This document shows positions 11,947-22,079 of a stretch of 64,000 nt of DNA, one piece after another. The stretch lies in the NCBI GenBank assembly GCA_015680685.1, contig MNCI01012723.1:24564-88563 (forward strand). The letters run 5' to 3'. The position numbers and the translations under genes are program-made. This stretch comes from Gnetum montanum (Eukaryota; Streptophyta; Gnetopsida; Gnetales; Gnetaceae). Under the pieces are notes generated by a model that did no database searches, had not been told where the DNA came from, and was given only the letters and a program-made list of their open reading frames with translations. Position 1 is the first letter of the stretch, and each line of letters starts with the position of its first letter.

Positions 11947-12059
11947 CATTGAAACACTGTGAAATTTTGAGGCCTCGATGGTTCAACAAAGTCTCGAGGC
12001 TTAGGAAAGGATTTGCAACAAGTCGCACATCTCAGCAAGTTCTCTCTTTTTGGCTAAGG

Positions 12060-12425
12060 GCCAGCTACGCTACGCAGCTCAACGTAGCGGACTTTGGGAG
12101 AATAGAATGAAACAAGGGATGCACAACAACAACACTTTAACTTCGCAAGTTAGCCTTGTTCAAAACTTTAATTTTTGTGTGCTACATTGCATTACGCTAT
12201 GCAGCATAACATAGCGTAGCGCAAGTAGCATAGTCGATACAACAAGGATAACGAAATTTAAGCAGTGGCAGTCATTACACTACGATACGCTTTCTAGCGT
12301 ATCACAGTGTAATCGTAGAACAATTCATTCAACGCAAGAGACAAACTCAAATAAACTATCTTCTTAAGGGGTAGTTATGCTATACTACACTTCAAAGCGT
12401 AACACAGCATAGCGCCACAAGCTTC
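12060..12425. repeat. Array of imperfect hairpins in the Tat LTR U3
   Basis: Four hairpins in about 360 bp. Examples are GCTACG with CGTAGC (12063-12090), ACGCTATG with CATAGCGT (12191-12217), and a long stem pairing ATTACACTACGATACGCT with AGCGTATC and AGTGTAAT (12274-12313). A fourth pairs TATGCT with AGCATA (12376-12413). The motifs are variations on CGTAGC and GCATAG. Confidence 0.75.
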
Positions 12426-12508
12426 AGCTACAACATACCAGGTCAATGACATTCTGTGGGCCCAGGACATGCATCATCTAAACCACATTTTTCTCCTAGC
12501 CCTAATCT

Positions 12509-12516
12509 TATAAATA
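12509..12516 (+). promoter_or_regulatory. TATA box of the Tat LTR
   Basis: TATAAATA followed by a GC-rich stretch (CCCCGGCGG), as in plant LTR promoters. It lies about 85 bp downstream of the hairpin array. Confidence 0.65.
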
Positions 12517-12563
12517 CCCCGGCGGACAACGTTGGTAAGGGTTGGCAATTTTTGACAGTACTG

Positions 12564-12587
12564 GCAAAAAAAAAAAAAAAAAAAAGA
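12564..12587 (+). repeat. Poly(A) tract in the R/U5 part of the Tat LTR
   Basis: A run of about 20 A residues lies 50 bp downstream of the TATA box. It is a low-complexity tract, not a gene end. Confidence 0.6.
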
Positions 12588-13179
12588 TTGGCGAGATGAT
12601 GAGAAGAGCATCGACGGTGACAGAGAGAAGCTTTTGACCAGAGACTTCAAGTTAGCAAACATTTTTCTTCGAGCCTGACTCCCTTGCGCTCAGACTGGCT
12701 AGAACAAAGTAGATTGGCCTTTTCTTGTTTTATCTTTGAATAGCTTCTTGCTCTCGGCATGCACTTCGTCTAAACCGAAGTCCGCTTGCAACCATTGTAT
12801 TCAACATATTTATCTATAAGTTCAATCCCAAATTTCGAGATCGTACATTCTCCAAATTCAATTTGTTGCATTTTACTTACATTGATTTTATAATCGTTTT
12901 GCATCGTTTACATTGTTATCACTATCTTCAAGATCTGATCTTAGAGCAAATCTCGTTTTCCCGTCAATCGATATTGTATCTTCACATTGAAATCATCATT
13001 TCGTGATCTGATCATTACAAAATTTATTGATTAAGTAAGTCCCTGTGTAATTGATAAGACTGTTCAGGGCACCTCGGATTCGTTTTCTCCAGCACGGCCC
13101 TTGCACGGATCCTGGGTTGGAACTGTGTACACGGAAATTCGCTTGATGTTTCCAGCAACCACCGTTTTCCGTCGTTACA

Positions 13180-14910
13180 CTCAACACATAGACCCTTGAG
13201 GCTAGTTGCATTTTTCTACCTTACACCTAAAAGCCATATAATTGCAGATTTAGCAAGCACTCATTGGATTTTTCTTGATGACAAAAGAGCTGAATCTCAT
13301 TGGATTTTTCTTCAGCCCTAGAAGCCATATAATTCTATTTCTACGAAGCAATTTGGGGGAGGAATCTTCTGCACACTAAATATTAAATGAACAGGATACA
13401 GAGCTTAATCTCATGGTTCCTACACAACTTGAATCTTAACGATACAGGGCTGAAACTCAGTGGTGGATAGAGTGGTGAACCTGAATAGTTTAGAGAAAAA
13501 CAACTTTAGCTACCTTGGTAAAACATTGTTTGGAGGTAAATCGCGTACCTAACAGAGATCGTGTAAAGTTTCTAAATTACTACACATTGACTATTGCAAA
13601 AGCAGAACAGCTAAGACACAGCTTGTGTATGTCCCAAATACTGGGACGAGCATTGTTGCTTGAATCTCAATGATAAAGGGCTGAATTATTACATGCGCAT
13701 TCACACGCAAATATTGAACGCGGCGTTGAATGGCGGCCTCTCGCGTCCTGCTCCGCTGGATGGCGCGTTGAACGCTGTCGGAGTCCGAGAGGCCCGCCGT
13801 CGTAGTCATCGTCGCTGCTCACAGAGCCCTGAACGGCCGAGGTGTGTGAAAAATCTCGGGGTACCAGTTTCACTTTGATGGCTTGGCTTGGAATGATTTG
13901 AAGCCACAAAGAGATAACTGCAACCAAAAGTGCCACCATTGCCACTGCTGGTGATGCTGCCATTGTGTTGTTGAGATATGGTTTGCAAACTTTTCTGAAT
14001 TGCAGGGTTCATTCATGGCATGTTGTTGTGAAGCATTTACACGTGAGGATTTGCTGGTTGAGGGAATTGGAAATATGGGAATCCCTTGCCCGGCTCTTCC
14101 CGCAAGATTGGTGTATGATCCTACTTCGGAGTTTCTAAAATAGATGCTGCTTTGCTTCAGGGACGTACTTCTCTGCGTTTGGAGATATGTGAGGTTTTCT
14201 GAGATAGAATGTGTCTAGTTCTTCACCGGTAACAAAATATGCTAACATCATTTTTAATTTAGACAAAAAATCTAAATTTATTTGAGGTGTTTCTATCTTC
14301 TAATTAATTAAAGCATGGTTCAATCTTAAGTAGGCCCCATTGCAGCAGATTAATGGATATGATACGGTTAGACTTTTGTTCAGAGTACAAATGGGATACT
14401 GGAAACAAATAGCTCAAATTCTTGGTCCCCAATGAATATGTCAATTCAAGATAATTCTATATTTTAGTGCAAATTCCTACATTTAAGCATACTAAATATA
14501 GATGAGATATTGCATTTGCAAAATTACATGATTTGTTCAAAATGTTACCACAAAAACAAGGACAAAAGCACTTTGGAGTTTGCTAACTTCACATTACATA
14601 AATTACTAAAATTTTAAAAAATTAAGATTTTTAATTATAGAAGTGAATAAATTTGGTTGTCATTGAAAACTTATCTTCTTAATTCCAAAATCTTTCCATA
14701 GATGTAAAGCTTTACCAAAATAGCCAAGCTATGTTGTTGAAATATAAATTCAATCTACAAGTTCTAAAGTATTGTTGCAATGCAAGGTAAAATAAATTTT
14801 TATGTTTATTGATTTAATTGGTTTACTTCAACAATATTCCATTGTTCTACCAATCATTAACAAATACATTGAAAGCTTGCCTTCTTTTAAAAGTTTGTGC
14901 GGAGAGATAT
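13180..14910. other. Host segment, duplication copy 1 (part 1)
   Basis: Matches about 60120-61087 and 62526-63172 in the same order and orientation. It includes part of intron 1, exon 1 and the upstream region of a protease gene copy. Relative to the sister segment it lacks about 1.4 kb (61087-62525) at about 14210. No other gene is seen. Confidence 0.8.
13693..13963 (-). pseudogene. Exon 1 of a nepenthesin-like aspartic protease, disrupted
   Basis: Closely matches exon 1 of the intact gene (60553-60840): ATG, hydrophobic signal segment and the same propeptide start. A 20-bp deletion near 13799 shifts the frame after the Asp-rich stretch DDDYDGG. The splice donor context is weakened from GCAG|GTAA to GCAT|GTAA. 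The TATA box of the intact gene (TATAAAT on the minus strand) reads TGTAAAT here (14035-14041). The remaining exons would lie left of the Tat element and are not in the window. Confidence 0.85.
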
Positions 14911-15687
14911 TGATGAGTGGCGAGGTACCCCTACACTCAACCATATGAATACGAGCGTCTCACGTGCAATCCGGTCAAACTCCAAGGACTAAGTTTTTAC
15001 ACGCTTTAATGGAACACTTAAGTTAATCAATCGTTGTCTTCCCAAACTTACTTGTATTGTCACGGTTGTATGGTTAAGTAAGCTTGAGGTATATGATTTT
15101 TATATCTTTTATCTTTTAAACATCTTATGCTAATAGGGGAAGGTGAAGAGAACTAAGTGACTAACTTTCATTAACTATTCATTAACTAAGTTCTAATTTT
15201 CCTAGCACCCAGTTGCCGCACACACCTTGAACCAGTGCAACGCTGTTGGGATTACCAAAACGCTACTCGTTACTGGGTTACCAAGCGTTACACACGTGCT
15301 CAAAGCGGTCGTATCGAATGCACTTAACTAGGAGAGTCAAGGGTTGAGAGAGATTAATTAACTAAGAAAGCATTTAAACATTCAACAATAATTAATTACT
15401 ATTTAGCTTAGTCCATATGCTGCAAGGTTTATCAGAAAGTTCGTCTTTATTGCCGTAAACAAATGTGTGCTCAAGTACAATTTGCTCAAATAAAGATCCG
15501 TTCACTTTAAGACTCCTACTGTGAGCACATGGAAATTATTCTAACTCTGGAATGGTAAAACTACAAGAGTTTAGCTAGTCTAAGTCTAAGTGCCTAGAAC
15601 AGAGAAAGCTGCCTCTTATTTATAGACATTGCGGCAAGCTGCGATATCACGTACGCGATATCACGTATGCGATATTGCAGCTCATCA
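14911..15687 (-). repeat. 3' LTR of element C
   Basis: 777 bp, ends TGATGAG/CTCATCA. On the minus strand U3 opens with three 14-bp GCGATATCACGTAC-like palindromic units (about 15640-15680), followed by TATA (CTATAAATAAGAGG, about 15612-15626). The other LTR has four units. Confidence 0.85.
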
Positions 15688-15725
15688 TACTCCCATGACT
15701 GAATGAAAACTCGTCCTCAAGTTCC
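15688..15725 (-). promoter_or_regulatory. Polypurine tract of element C
   Basis: On the minus strand CATGGGAGTA directly abuts the 3' LTR, preceded by GAGGACGAGTTTTCATTCAG. The same block precedes the 3' LTRs of A and B. This is the primer site for plus-strand DNA synthesis in the family. Confidence 0.75.
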
Positions 15726-16287
15726 TTACAAAATATTGGGATGGTATGGGATTATTGACTTGAATGACACTAATGGTGAATCGGGTGACATGTGAATGGA
15801 TTATCATTACAACACATGACAATATTAGTGTTCATGACAACAAGAGTGAACACTATACACATTCAACATCTAACCTTATTTGGCAGCTGAGAGAGAAGAG
15901 AGAGAAAGAGAGAGAAAAGAAGAAGTTTGTTGCTGCCAATGCCAAGATTGTGCCTTTTGTTGTCCATCCATAACCATGCCATCGATCTTATTCCTTGCAT
16001 AACTGCTCCAGCACCAGTCCATTCCAAGTGTTCCCTTCGGATCCAATCCATTGGTGTATGATTGTCATCTGCACACACAACACAATCTTAAATTAGCAAG
16101 GGTAAATGAATCACAATGCAGTTGATACCTTGCCTCAGTGTACGGTCCATTGGTTGAGTTGTGATATGGCTGATGCGGATTTTGGAGATATAACACTGGT
16201 GACTACCCAAGGTGTAGGGGTTAAGAGAAAATCGAAAAAATTGGACTAGGACCCCCATGACTAAGAGCGAACCTCTGGTAGCAATAG
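15726..16287. other. Non-coding region of element C before the 3' LTR
   Basis: About the first 100 bp resemble the same position in element B (39765-39850). The rest is unmatched here and has no credible ORF. In A and B the extra ORF ends at this side, so C has lost it. Confidence 0.5.
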
Positions 16288-16909
16288 TGATGAGTCATAA
16301 ATTTGCTGGCTGTGATATCGCAGCCATGATATTGCATTCGCGATATGCCTGCCTCAATTTCTATAAATAAGAGGTGGATTTCGTTCTTCTAGGACTTAGT
16401 TCTTAATTCCTTATCCAAACTCTTGCAGTTTTTCCTTCATAGAGTTAGAATTATTTCTCAGTGCATGCTTGTAGTGTTGTAATTGTAATTGTACGACATT
16501 CTTATTCGAGTGTGATGTACATGGACACGCACATGACCAAAAATAAAGATCGAGATTACTTCATCATTGCAGCATTCACTTAGTTTAATTATTTACTTAA
16601 TTGTTATTTACTGCTTTCTTAGCTAATATCTCTTCACCCTAAACTCCTGTTAAACACGGAATGAGTACGACTTGATCACGAGAATTTAAGTNTTATGATG
16701 TGTTCCTATGCTAATGCTACTCCTGGGTGTAATGGAAGGTAATATTAACTAAGCTAAGAGAGAAAGGGTGAGAGAAAATCTAAGCTAGCCTAAGTGTGAT
16801 GAGTATTCGTTCCTTAATNNNNNNNNNNNNNNNNNNNNNNNNNNNNNNNNNNNNNNNNNNNNNNNNNNNNNNNNNNNNNNNNNNNNNNNNNNNNNNNNNN
16901 NNNNNNNNN
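16288..16909 (+). mobile_element. LTR fragment of the A/B/C family inserted in element C, with assembly gap
   Basis: Begins TGATGAG at 16288 after AATAG and runs in the plus direction through GATATC-type palindromes, a TATA box (CTATAAATAAGAGG near 16360) and sequence matching the reverse complement of the element B LTR up to the single n at 16692. The block 16693-16818 belongs to the same LTR but in opposite orientation, and an N run (16819-16909) hides the end. Whether it is a solo LTR or a larger insertion cannot be seen. Confidence 0.7.
16819..16909. other. Assembly gap (91 N)
   Basis: Run of N; content unknown. Confidence 0.99.
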
Positions 16910-17629
16910 GATAGAATGGAAAAAGATAGGGAATAAGAAAGACAGAGAAAAAGAAACAATGGCAACGTCGATGAAATGGATGTCAGAGATGGAAATGAAC
17001 AATATAAATGTTGATTATGGAAATGTTTAAGGGAAAGAAATTAACTGAGGCACCAAATAGGAATGCTAGCGGGTCATCCCCAAAGTAGGCTCATGCCCTT
17101 AATGCCCTGAAAATCCCGCATTCAAAGAGTCTGTAGGCTTTGAAAATGCCATTTGGAAACAAGAGTTAAAGTCTTAACCACAAGAGTTTACCAAAAAGAA
17201 AACAATGTATCAACCAAAATATGGACTATTGATACAATCGGTAATGAGGTGAAAAATGGAAAAAGAAGGATGGAAAGAAGATAATGAAACGAAGTCTCAA
17301 GAACAAGGTGGTGTATAGCCCCTTGTGTATTAATGGTTAATGTGACTTAGTAGATCTCATTCCAAATCTAGCCTCAAAAAATCCACATCTAGTGACTTCG
17401 CATTAATACATTTGGCCAATTCATCCACTTGAAGTAATGAGAATGCTTCCATCAAAATTTCACCACCATTCCGACGAAATGAAAAAGGAGAAAGTAGGAA
17501 GCGAGAAAGGGCCTTAGTTAAAGGGAAAATGTTTATTTAGTTCCATAACCAGTGCTTGTATCCCAGATGATTATTTTTTTTAAGGGGTGTGCTTTGAATT
17601 CTCACATTTCATTTTTTTTCCTTTCTTTT

Positions 17630-17675
<46 letters not shown>

Positions 17676-18309
17676 GTGAGAACCACACCATGCAAAGACT
17701 TATTTATTTTATTAGCTCAGTCTCCCAATAATGGAGCAATGTCAGAATGGTAAGGAAAAAATAAGAAGAAAACATCCAAGCACCCAAGAGAATGGCCAAC
17801 ACAAATGCATCAAATCCCCTTGAAGTCACACCCTTTTCAATCCTTGGATCCTTTCTTAGTTTGATAAATACCCAGTCACTAATTCATTGATAGTTCTTAT
17901 TATTGAAGGAAAGGGACTATACAATTCCAAGCCAAGAGAGACCATAGAAATTCATGGATGCATGGATGATGTGGACTCATTGCCTATTATATCAAAAGGA
18001 CCATACCTTATTATCAACATTATAACTCAAAGGTAAAAACCAAACATTGGCAATCAATAGAATATAGTTCATACCACCATCAAGAGCACTTATTAGGTGA
18101 CGAATCTAAAAAAATAAAACAAATAGACATACAAATAAATAAAAAAGTATGAACGATGTTGCAAAACAAAAACAAGAAAAGTGAAATAAATTTGTAAAAC
18201 AAAAATGTGTAAAACAAAAACTTAAAAAGAAACTGAGGGCTTTGATTGATCAGCATAGGTGGCCATCTTCCCCATGACTAAGTTGAAAAGAGGAGATCCA
18301 AAATAATGA
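16910..18309 (-). other. Spacer downstream of integrase in element C
   Basis: Matches the corresponding spacer in element B (about 43300-44600): shared blocks include GCGGGTCMTCCCCAAAG (17069 and 43530), a pyrimidine-rich stretch, and CCCCTTGAWGTCACACCC (17816 and 44215). A (TC)n microsatellite lies at 17632-17671. No ORF is supported. A purine motif resembling the 3' polypurine tract, TCATGGGGAAGATGGCC on the minus strand, lies at 18261-18277 just after integrase. Confidence 0.6.
17632..17671. repeat. (TC)n microsatellite
   Basis: About 20 uninterrupted TC dinucleotides. Confidence 0.95.
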
Positions 18310-18315
18310 GTGAGG

Positions 18316-19499
18316 TCATCCTTTCACAGAGGTATTATGTGCATTGGCTATTCTAAGTTCATGGAAGGGTTTGGTTTGTTGCACATTGATCAGTAGTTGC
18401 TGATCAGGGCTCTTAGGTTTGTATATGGTCATGGCCCCTGAAGGAAAGGTTGTATGAATGATGTAAGGCCCTTCCACAATGTTTGAAATTTTGTGCATTA
18501 TGGCACATGTGTGGGGTTCTAGTAGAGGACATTATCTTTTGGTTGGTACTTAACCTTTCAAATTCTCAAGTCATGACATTGCTTGTTATGTGCCTTGTGT
18601 AAATCATTTGATGATAGGGCAACCAATCGATTCTTGTCTAGCACGTTTAAAGTTGCTAACCTTTATTTTTGTGCTAGATCCAGGTCGAGGTGGAGGTCAC
18701 AAGCCATGGATAGTGTACGGATCTTGGTTTGAATTGGGAGCTTTGGAAGTTTTCCGTACACTAACTCATAGGGAGAGTAGCATGTAGGGATTTTCCAAGT
18801 GGAGCGATATGCCCAGAGAGCATCATTTAGTTTAATGCTCCAATCTTGCCTATACTTGCTAATTGTCCTTGTTAATATTTTAGTGATCTCCTGGTTAGTG
18901 ACCTCCGCTTGGCCATTAGCTTGGGGGTGATAAGGTGTAGTCAATTTATGTTCAACCCCTAAGTGTTGCATTAACTTTCGAAAGGTTGCACCTGTGAAGT
19001 GTGTTCCATTATCCGAGATAAGTGCACGTGGCACACCAAACCTATTTATGACTTTTTGTTGCACAAATCATGTAGCTGTAGATGATGTACAGTCTGTAAC
19101 AGCAGTTGCTTCAGCCCATTTCATTAGATAGTCTACAACAACAATGATGTAAGCTTTTCCATTGGACATTGGTGTAATGGGCCCCATAAAGTCTATTCCC
19201 CAAATGTTGAAGGGTTCTAAAGGTTGAATCCATTATTGCAAATCCTCCATTCTAGCAATCAGTCCCCCATCATGTTGATAGTGCTCACAAGATTAGAAAA
19301 ATTAATGGGCATCTCGAAATAATGTTGGCCAGTAGTATCCTGCAAGAAGGATCTTAATAACTGTTCGTCTTCCTGCATAATGACCCCCACAAGGCCCCTC
19401 ATGAGCATCTTGGAGAACTCTTAGTTGGTCCACCGCGAGCACACACCATCGAACCAAGCCATTAGGACACACTTTGTAAAGTTGTCCATTGATCTCCAT
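18316..19499 (-). pseudogene. Integrase of element C
   Basis: The zinc-binding region is visible as DAHEGPCGGHYAGRRT (19302-19420), the core as ISDNGTHFTGATF (about 19005-19045), then HPQANGQAEVTNQEI (about 18880-18930). The C-terminal GPY-type region VEGPYIIHTTFPSG is near 18430-18475. The second Asp and the Glu of the DDE triad are present in these segments. Several stops separate the pieces. Confidence 0.85.
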
Positions 19500-19690
19500 G
19501 GAGTACTTGGCTTTGTGAAGAAACTATTGTTTCTTTCTAAATTCCAACTCCTGTGTGTTTGTTGGGTAAGGAGATAGCTAAGAATGCTACTATACCAATT
19601 CGTCTCCATGGGTTGGTTATTTACTACACCGGCAAAGAGGGCTTCATTAGGAAAATGATCGAACATTACATATTCATCCTCCTTGTTGTC

Positions 19691-20050
19691 CTAGTGCAAC
19701 TGAGATAAATGATCTGCAACAATGTTCTCGGTGCCCTTTCTATCGATCATTGTTAGATCGAACTCCTGTAGGATTACCAACCATCGTATAATACGAGGGC
19801 TAACCGTTGGCTTGTTCATGAGGAACTTGATTGCACTATGATTCGTATGGATAAACACTTTGTAACCTAATACATAGTACCTAAACTTTTCTAGTGCAAA
19901 CACTACAACCATTAATTCTTTTTCCGTAGTTGTGTAGTTAAGTTGTGCACCAGCGATACTCCTACTTGCACAGTGAATGTAGTAAGGACGTTTTTGGTCA
20001 TCTAACTGTGTAAGTACGGCTCCTAAGGCATAATTGGACATGTTAGTCAT
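19691..20050 (-). pseudogene. RNase H of element C
   Basis: Gypsy-type RNase H with QLNYTTTEKELMVVVFALEK, a histidine turn VFIHTNHSAIKFL and the end NIVADHLSQL. The first catalytic Asp is lost: MTDAS in element A reads MTNMS here. The domain would remove the RNA strand during reverse transcription. Confidence 0.85.
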
Positions 20051-20290
20051 TATATGGAATGGTCTAGACTAGTCAGGGGCTTGTAGGATGGGAGTTTCCA
20101 CAAGATTTTTTTTCAGAGTTTGGAATGCTCGTTCACATTCCCTAGTCCATTTGAATGGTGCATCCTTCTTTGTTAGTTCTACCAATGGTTTGGCAATCTT
20201 GGATAAGTTCTCAATGAATCTCCTATAGTAGCCAGTGTGTCCAAGGAATGATTGAATGTCTTTGATAGTTTCCAGTTGTTAGGTGATTCC

Positions 20291-21400
20291 TTAGATGACC
20301 CTAACTTTATCTGGGTCTACCTCTATTTCTGAATGTGAAATCTTGTGCCCAAGAACTGCGCCTTCTTGGACCATCAAATAGCTTTTCTTCCAGTTGAGCC
20401 TTAAGTTGATTTCTATGCATCTTTTCAGCACCTGCTCTAATTGGTCCAAGGCTTGATCAAAGCTTGTTCCATAAGTGGAGAAGTTGTCCATGAAGACTTC
20501 CACTCTGTTTCCTATCTGCTGTTGGAATATGCTTAGAACTAGGTGTTGGAACGTGGTAGGAGCATTGCACAAGGCAAACGACATTTGTTTATATGCAAAC
20601 GTTGCCCAAGGACTAGTGAACGTTGTCTTGGCTTGATCTTATGGTGCTATCCGTATTTGGTTGTATCCACTATAGCTGTCCAGAAAACTATAATAGCGAT
20701 GCCCTGCTATGGTGTCTAAGACTTGGTCAAAAAATGGCAATGAAAAGTGATCCTTAAATGTTGCCATGTTTAGTAGCCTAAAATCTATACACACCCTCCA
20801 TTTGTCTCCCTTTTTAGGTACGATCACTAGAGGGCTAACCCATTCACTATCAGCAATGGGATATATGAACCCAGCCTTAAGAAGTTATTATATTTCTTCT
20901 TTTACTATCTGCTTTAATTTTGGGTTTAATCGCCTCTGTGGTTGCTTCTGAGGTTTCATGGAGGGATCCATGTAAATCCTATGTTGGCATATCCTAGGAT
21001 CTATTCCAGTTAACTCGGGGTATGACTAGGCAAAGGCTTTTGACCACTTGTTTATCACTTTCAGTAGTCTTTCTTTTTCTTTGGGAAAAAGTCTTGCATT
21101 GATGATCACTGGTTTTTCATTTTCGAGGATCATATACTCCAGACCGGTGGGCAATGGTTTCAAATCTAGGGGCTCTTGTTTAAATCTCTCAGGAATTTCC
21201 AACTTCCCCCAGTTGATGTTTTCAAGGTTAAGGTTTGGAAGTTGGCAACGGACTTGCTCCAGTGTATCTATGCTTTCAATGTAAGCACTAGTTATCCCCT
21301 CAGTTAGTGCCATGCATGTTAGTGAGTTGCTCTCTTGATCAGCTATCAACCACTGGGTGTCTTCTTGTCGTGTGGCTGCTGTATACAGGAACTTTTGCAT
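20291..21400 (-). pseudogene. Reverse transcriptase of element C
   Basis: The pre-RT segment (21026-21400) includes EIPERFKQEPLDLKPLPTGL. The RT core includes WVSPLVIVPKKGDKWRVCID (about 20785-20845), FLDSYSGYNQIRIAP, FALCNAPTTFQ and the catalytic box. The box reads FMDN instead of FMDD at 20483-20494, so the enzyme would be inactive. A few stops separate the segments. Confidence 0.88.
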
Positions 21401-21445
21401 ATTAATGTCTTGTGCACACCAATTGCATGAAAGAAATGCTAAACT

Positions 21446-21988
21446 TTACATGACCCATGATCTTTGCACGCAATGGCACCCTGTATCACTATATGCAATA
21501 CATGGAACTTTTTTCTTCTTGATATTTCCAAAAGTGTTCTTCTTGGATATTTCCAAGGAAAGATCACATATTCTTAGGCATGCATCTATAGTACTTAGCC
21601 ATGCCCTTCCCATTATTATTGGAAAGTCCCCCTTACCATTGTTTACTTGTATCACTAGGAAATTAACTAGATACGACCACCCACACATAATGGTAACGAT
21701 GTCCTCCACAAGTCCCAAGGGAACAGTGATGGACTGGTCAGCCAACTCTTGTGATATTAGGTTGACTTTGGAACTTGAGTCTAGAAGAGCTTTACATGGT
21801 TCATTCCCAACGACTTGGAGATAGATTAGAGGGCTTCCAGGATCAGAGAATTTTCTGGGAAGGTGGCCTACCTTAATCCAGTCAGTAACAACATGTGTTA
21901 ACATAATCATGTGTGTTAAGCTCGATTTTAGTGTTGAAGGGGGCCCTGAAGCCTTATTTGATAGGGAGGTGTTTAGATGTTCAACCAC
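21446..21988 (-). pseudogene. Protease of element C
   Basis: A retropepsin-like region with ALLDSSSKVNLIS (about 21755-21795) and IIMGRAWL (about 21600-21625). The catalytic DSG triplet is DSS here, whereas element A keeps DSG at the same place. An ORF of 180 codons remains open. Confidence 0.8.
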
Positions 21989-22079
21989 TTATGATGGTGA
22001 GGGCTTGGCTAGACTGTTGGTTTTGAAGAAAGGCCTTCTCTTCATAAGGTTGTTACAACCAACTATGGATTGAGGATTC

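Larger units (their letters stand above)
1..13179 (+). mobile_element. Ty3/gypsy retrotransposon, Tat/Ogre lineage, 5' end outside the window
   Basis: Domain order on the plus strand is gag end and protease (1-1417), a long spacer with an antisense gene, RT (6882-8357), gypsy RNase H, a second archaeal-like RNase H (8620-9000), integrase (9001-10348), a repeat array and a 3' LTR ending near 13179. The dual RNase H and RT wording such as NLKELRGLQGRL are typical of Tat/Ogre elements. The 3' boundary comes from comparison with the sister segment at 60120: the duplicated host sequence resumes at CTCAACACATAG here and CTTAACACATAG there, so the LTR probably ends in TTACA at 13179 with target duplication CTCAA. 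All coding parts carry stops or frameshifts, so the copy is dead. The 5' LTR and most of gag are outside the window. Confidence 0.85.
11950..13179 (+). repeat. Putative 3' LTR of the Tat element
   Basis: The right end is set by the resumption of host sequence shared with the copy at 60120. The left end is an estimate from the purine run at 11934. U3 contains a hairpin array (12060-12425) and a TATA box (12509-12516). Confidence 0.5.

Noticed and set aside
12060-12425. CRISPR-like array
   Set aside because: Units are unequal hairpins without constant repeats or spacers, in a plant LTR.
15863-16078. ORFs in the spacer of element C
   Set aside because: Low-complexity purine tract (GAGAGAGAAAG) and no similarity to the family ORFs.
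16288-16818. Fold-back (inverted LTR) element
   Set aside because: The junction coincides with a single n and the arms are different parts of the LTR, so a misoriented contig is simpler.
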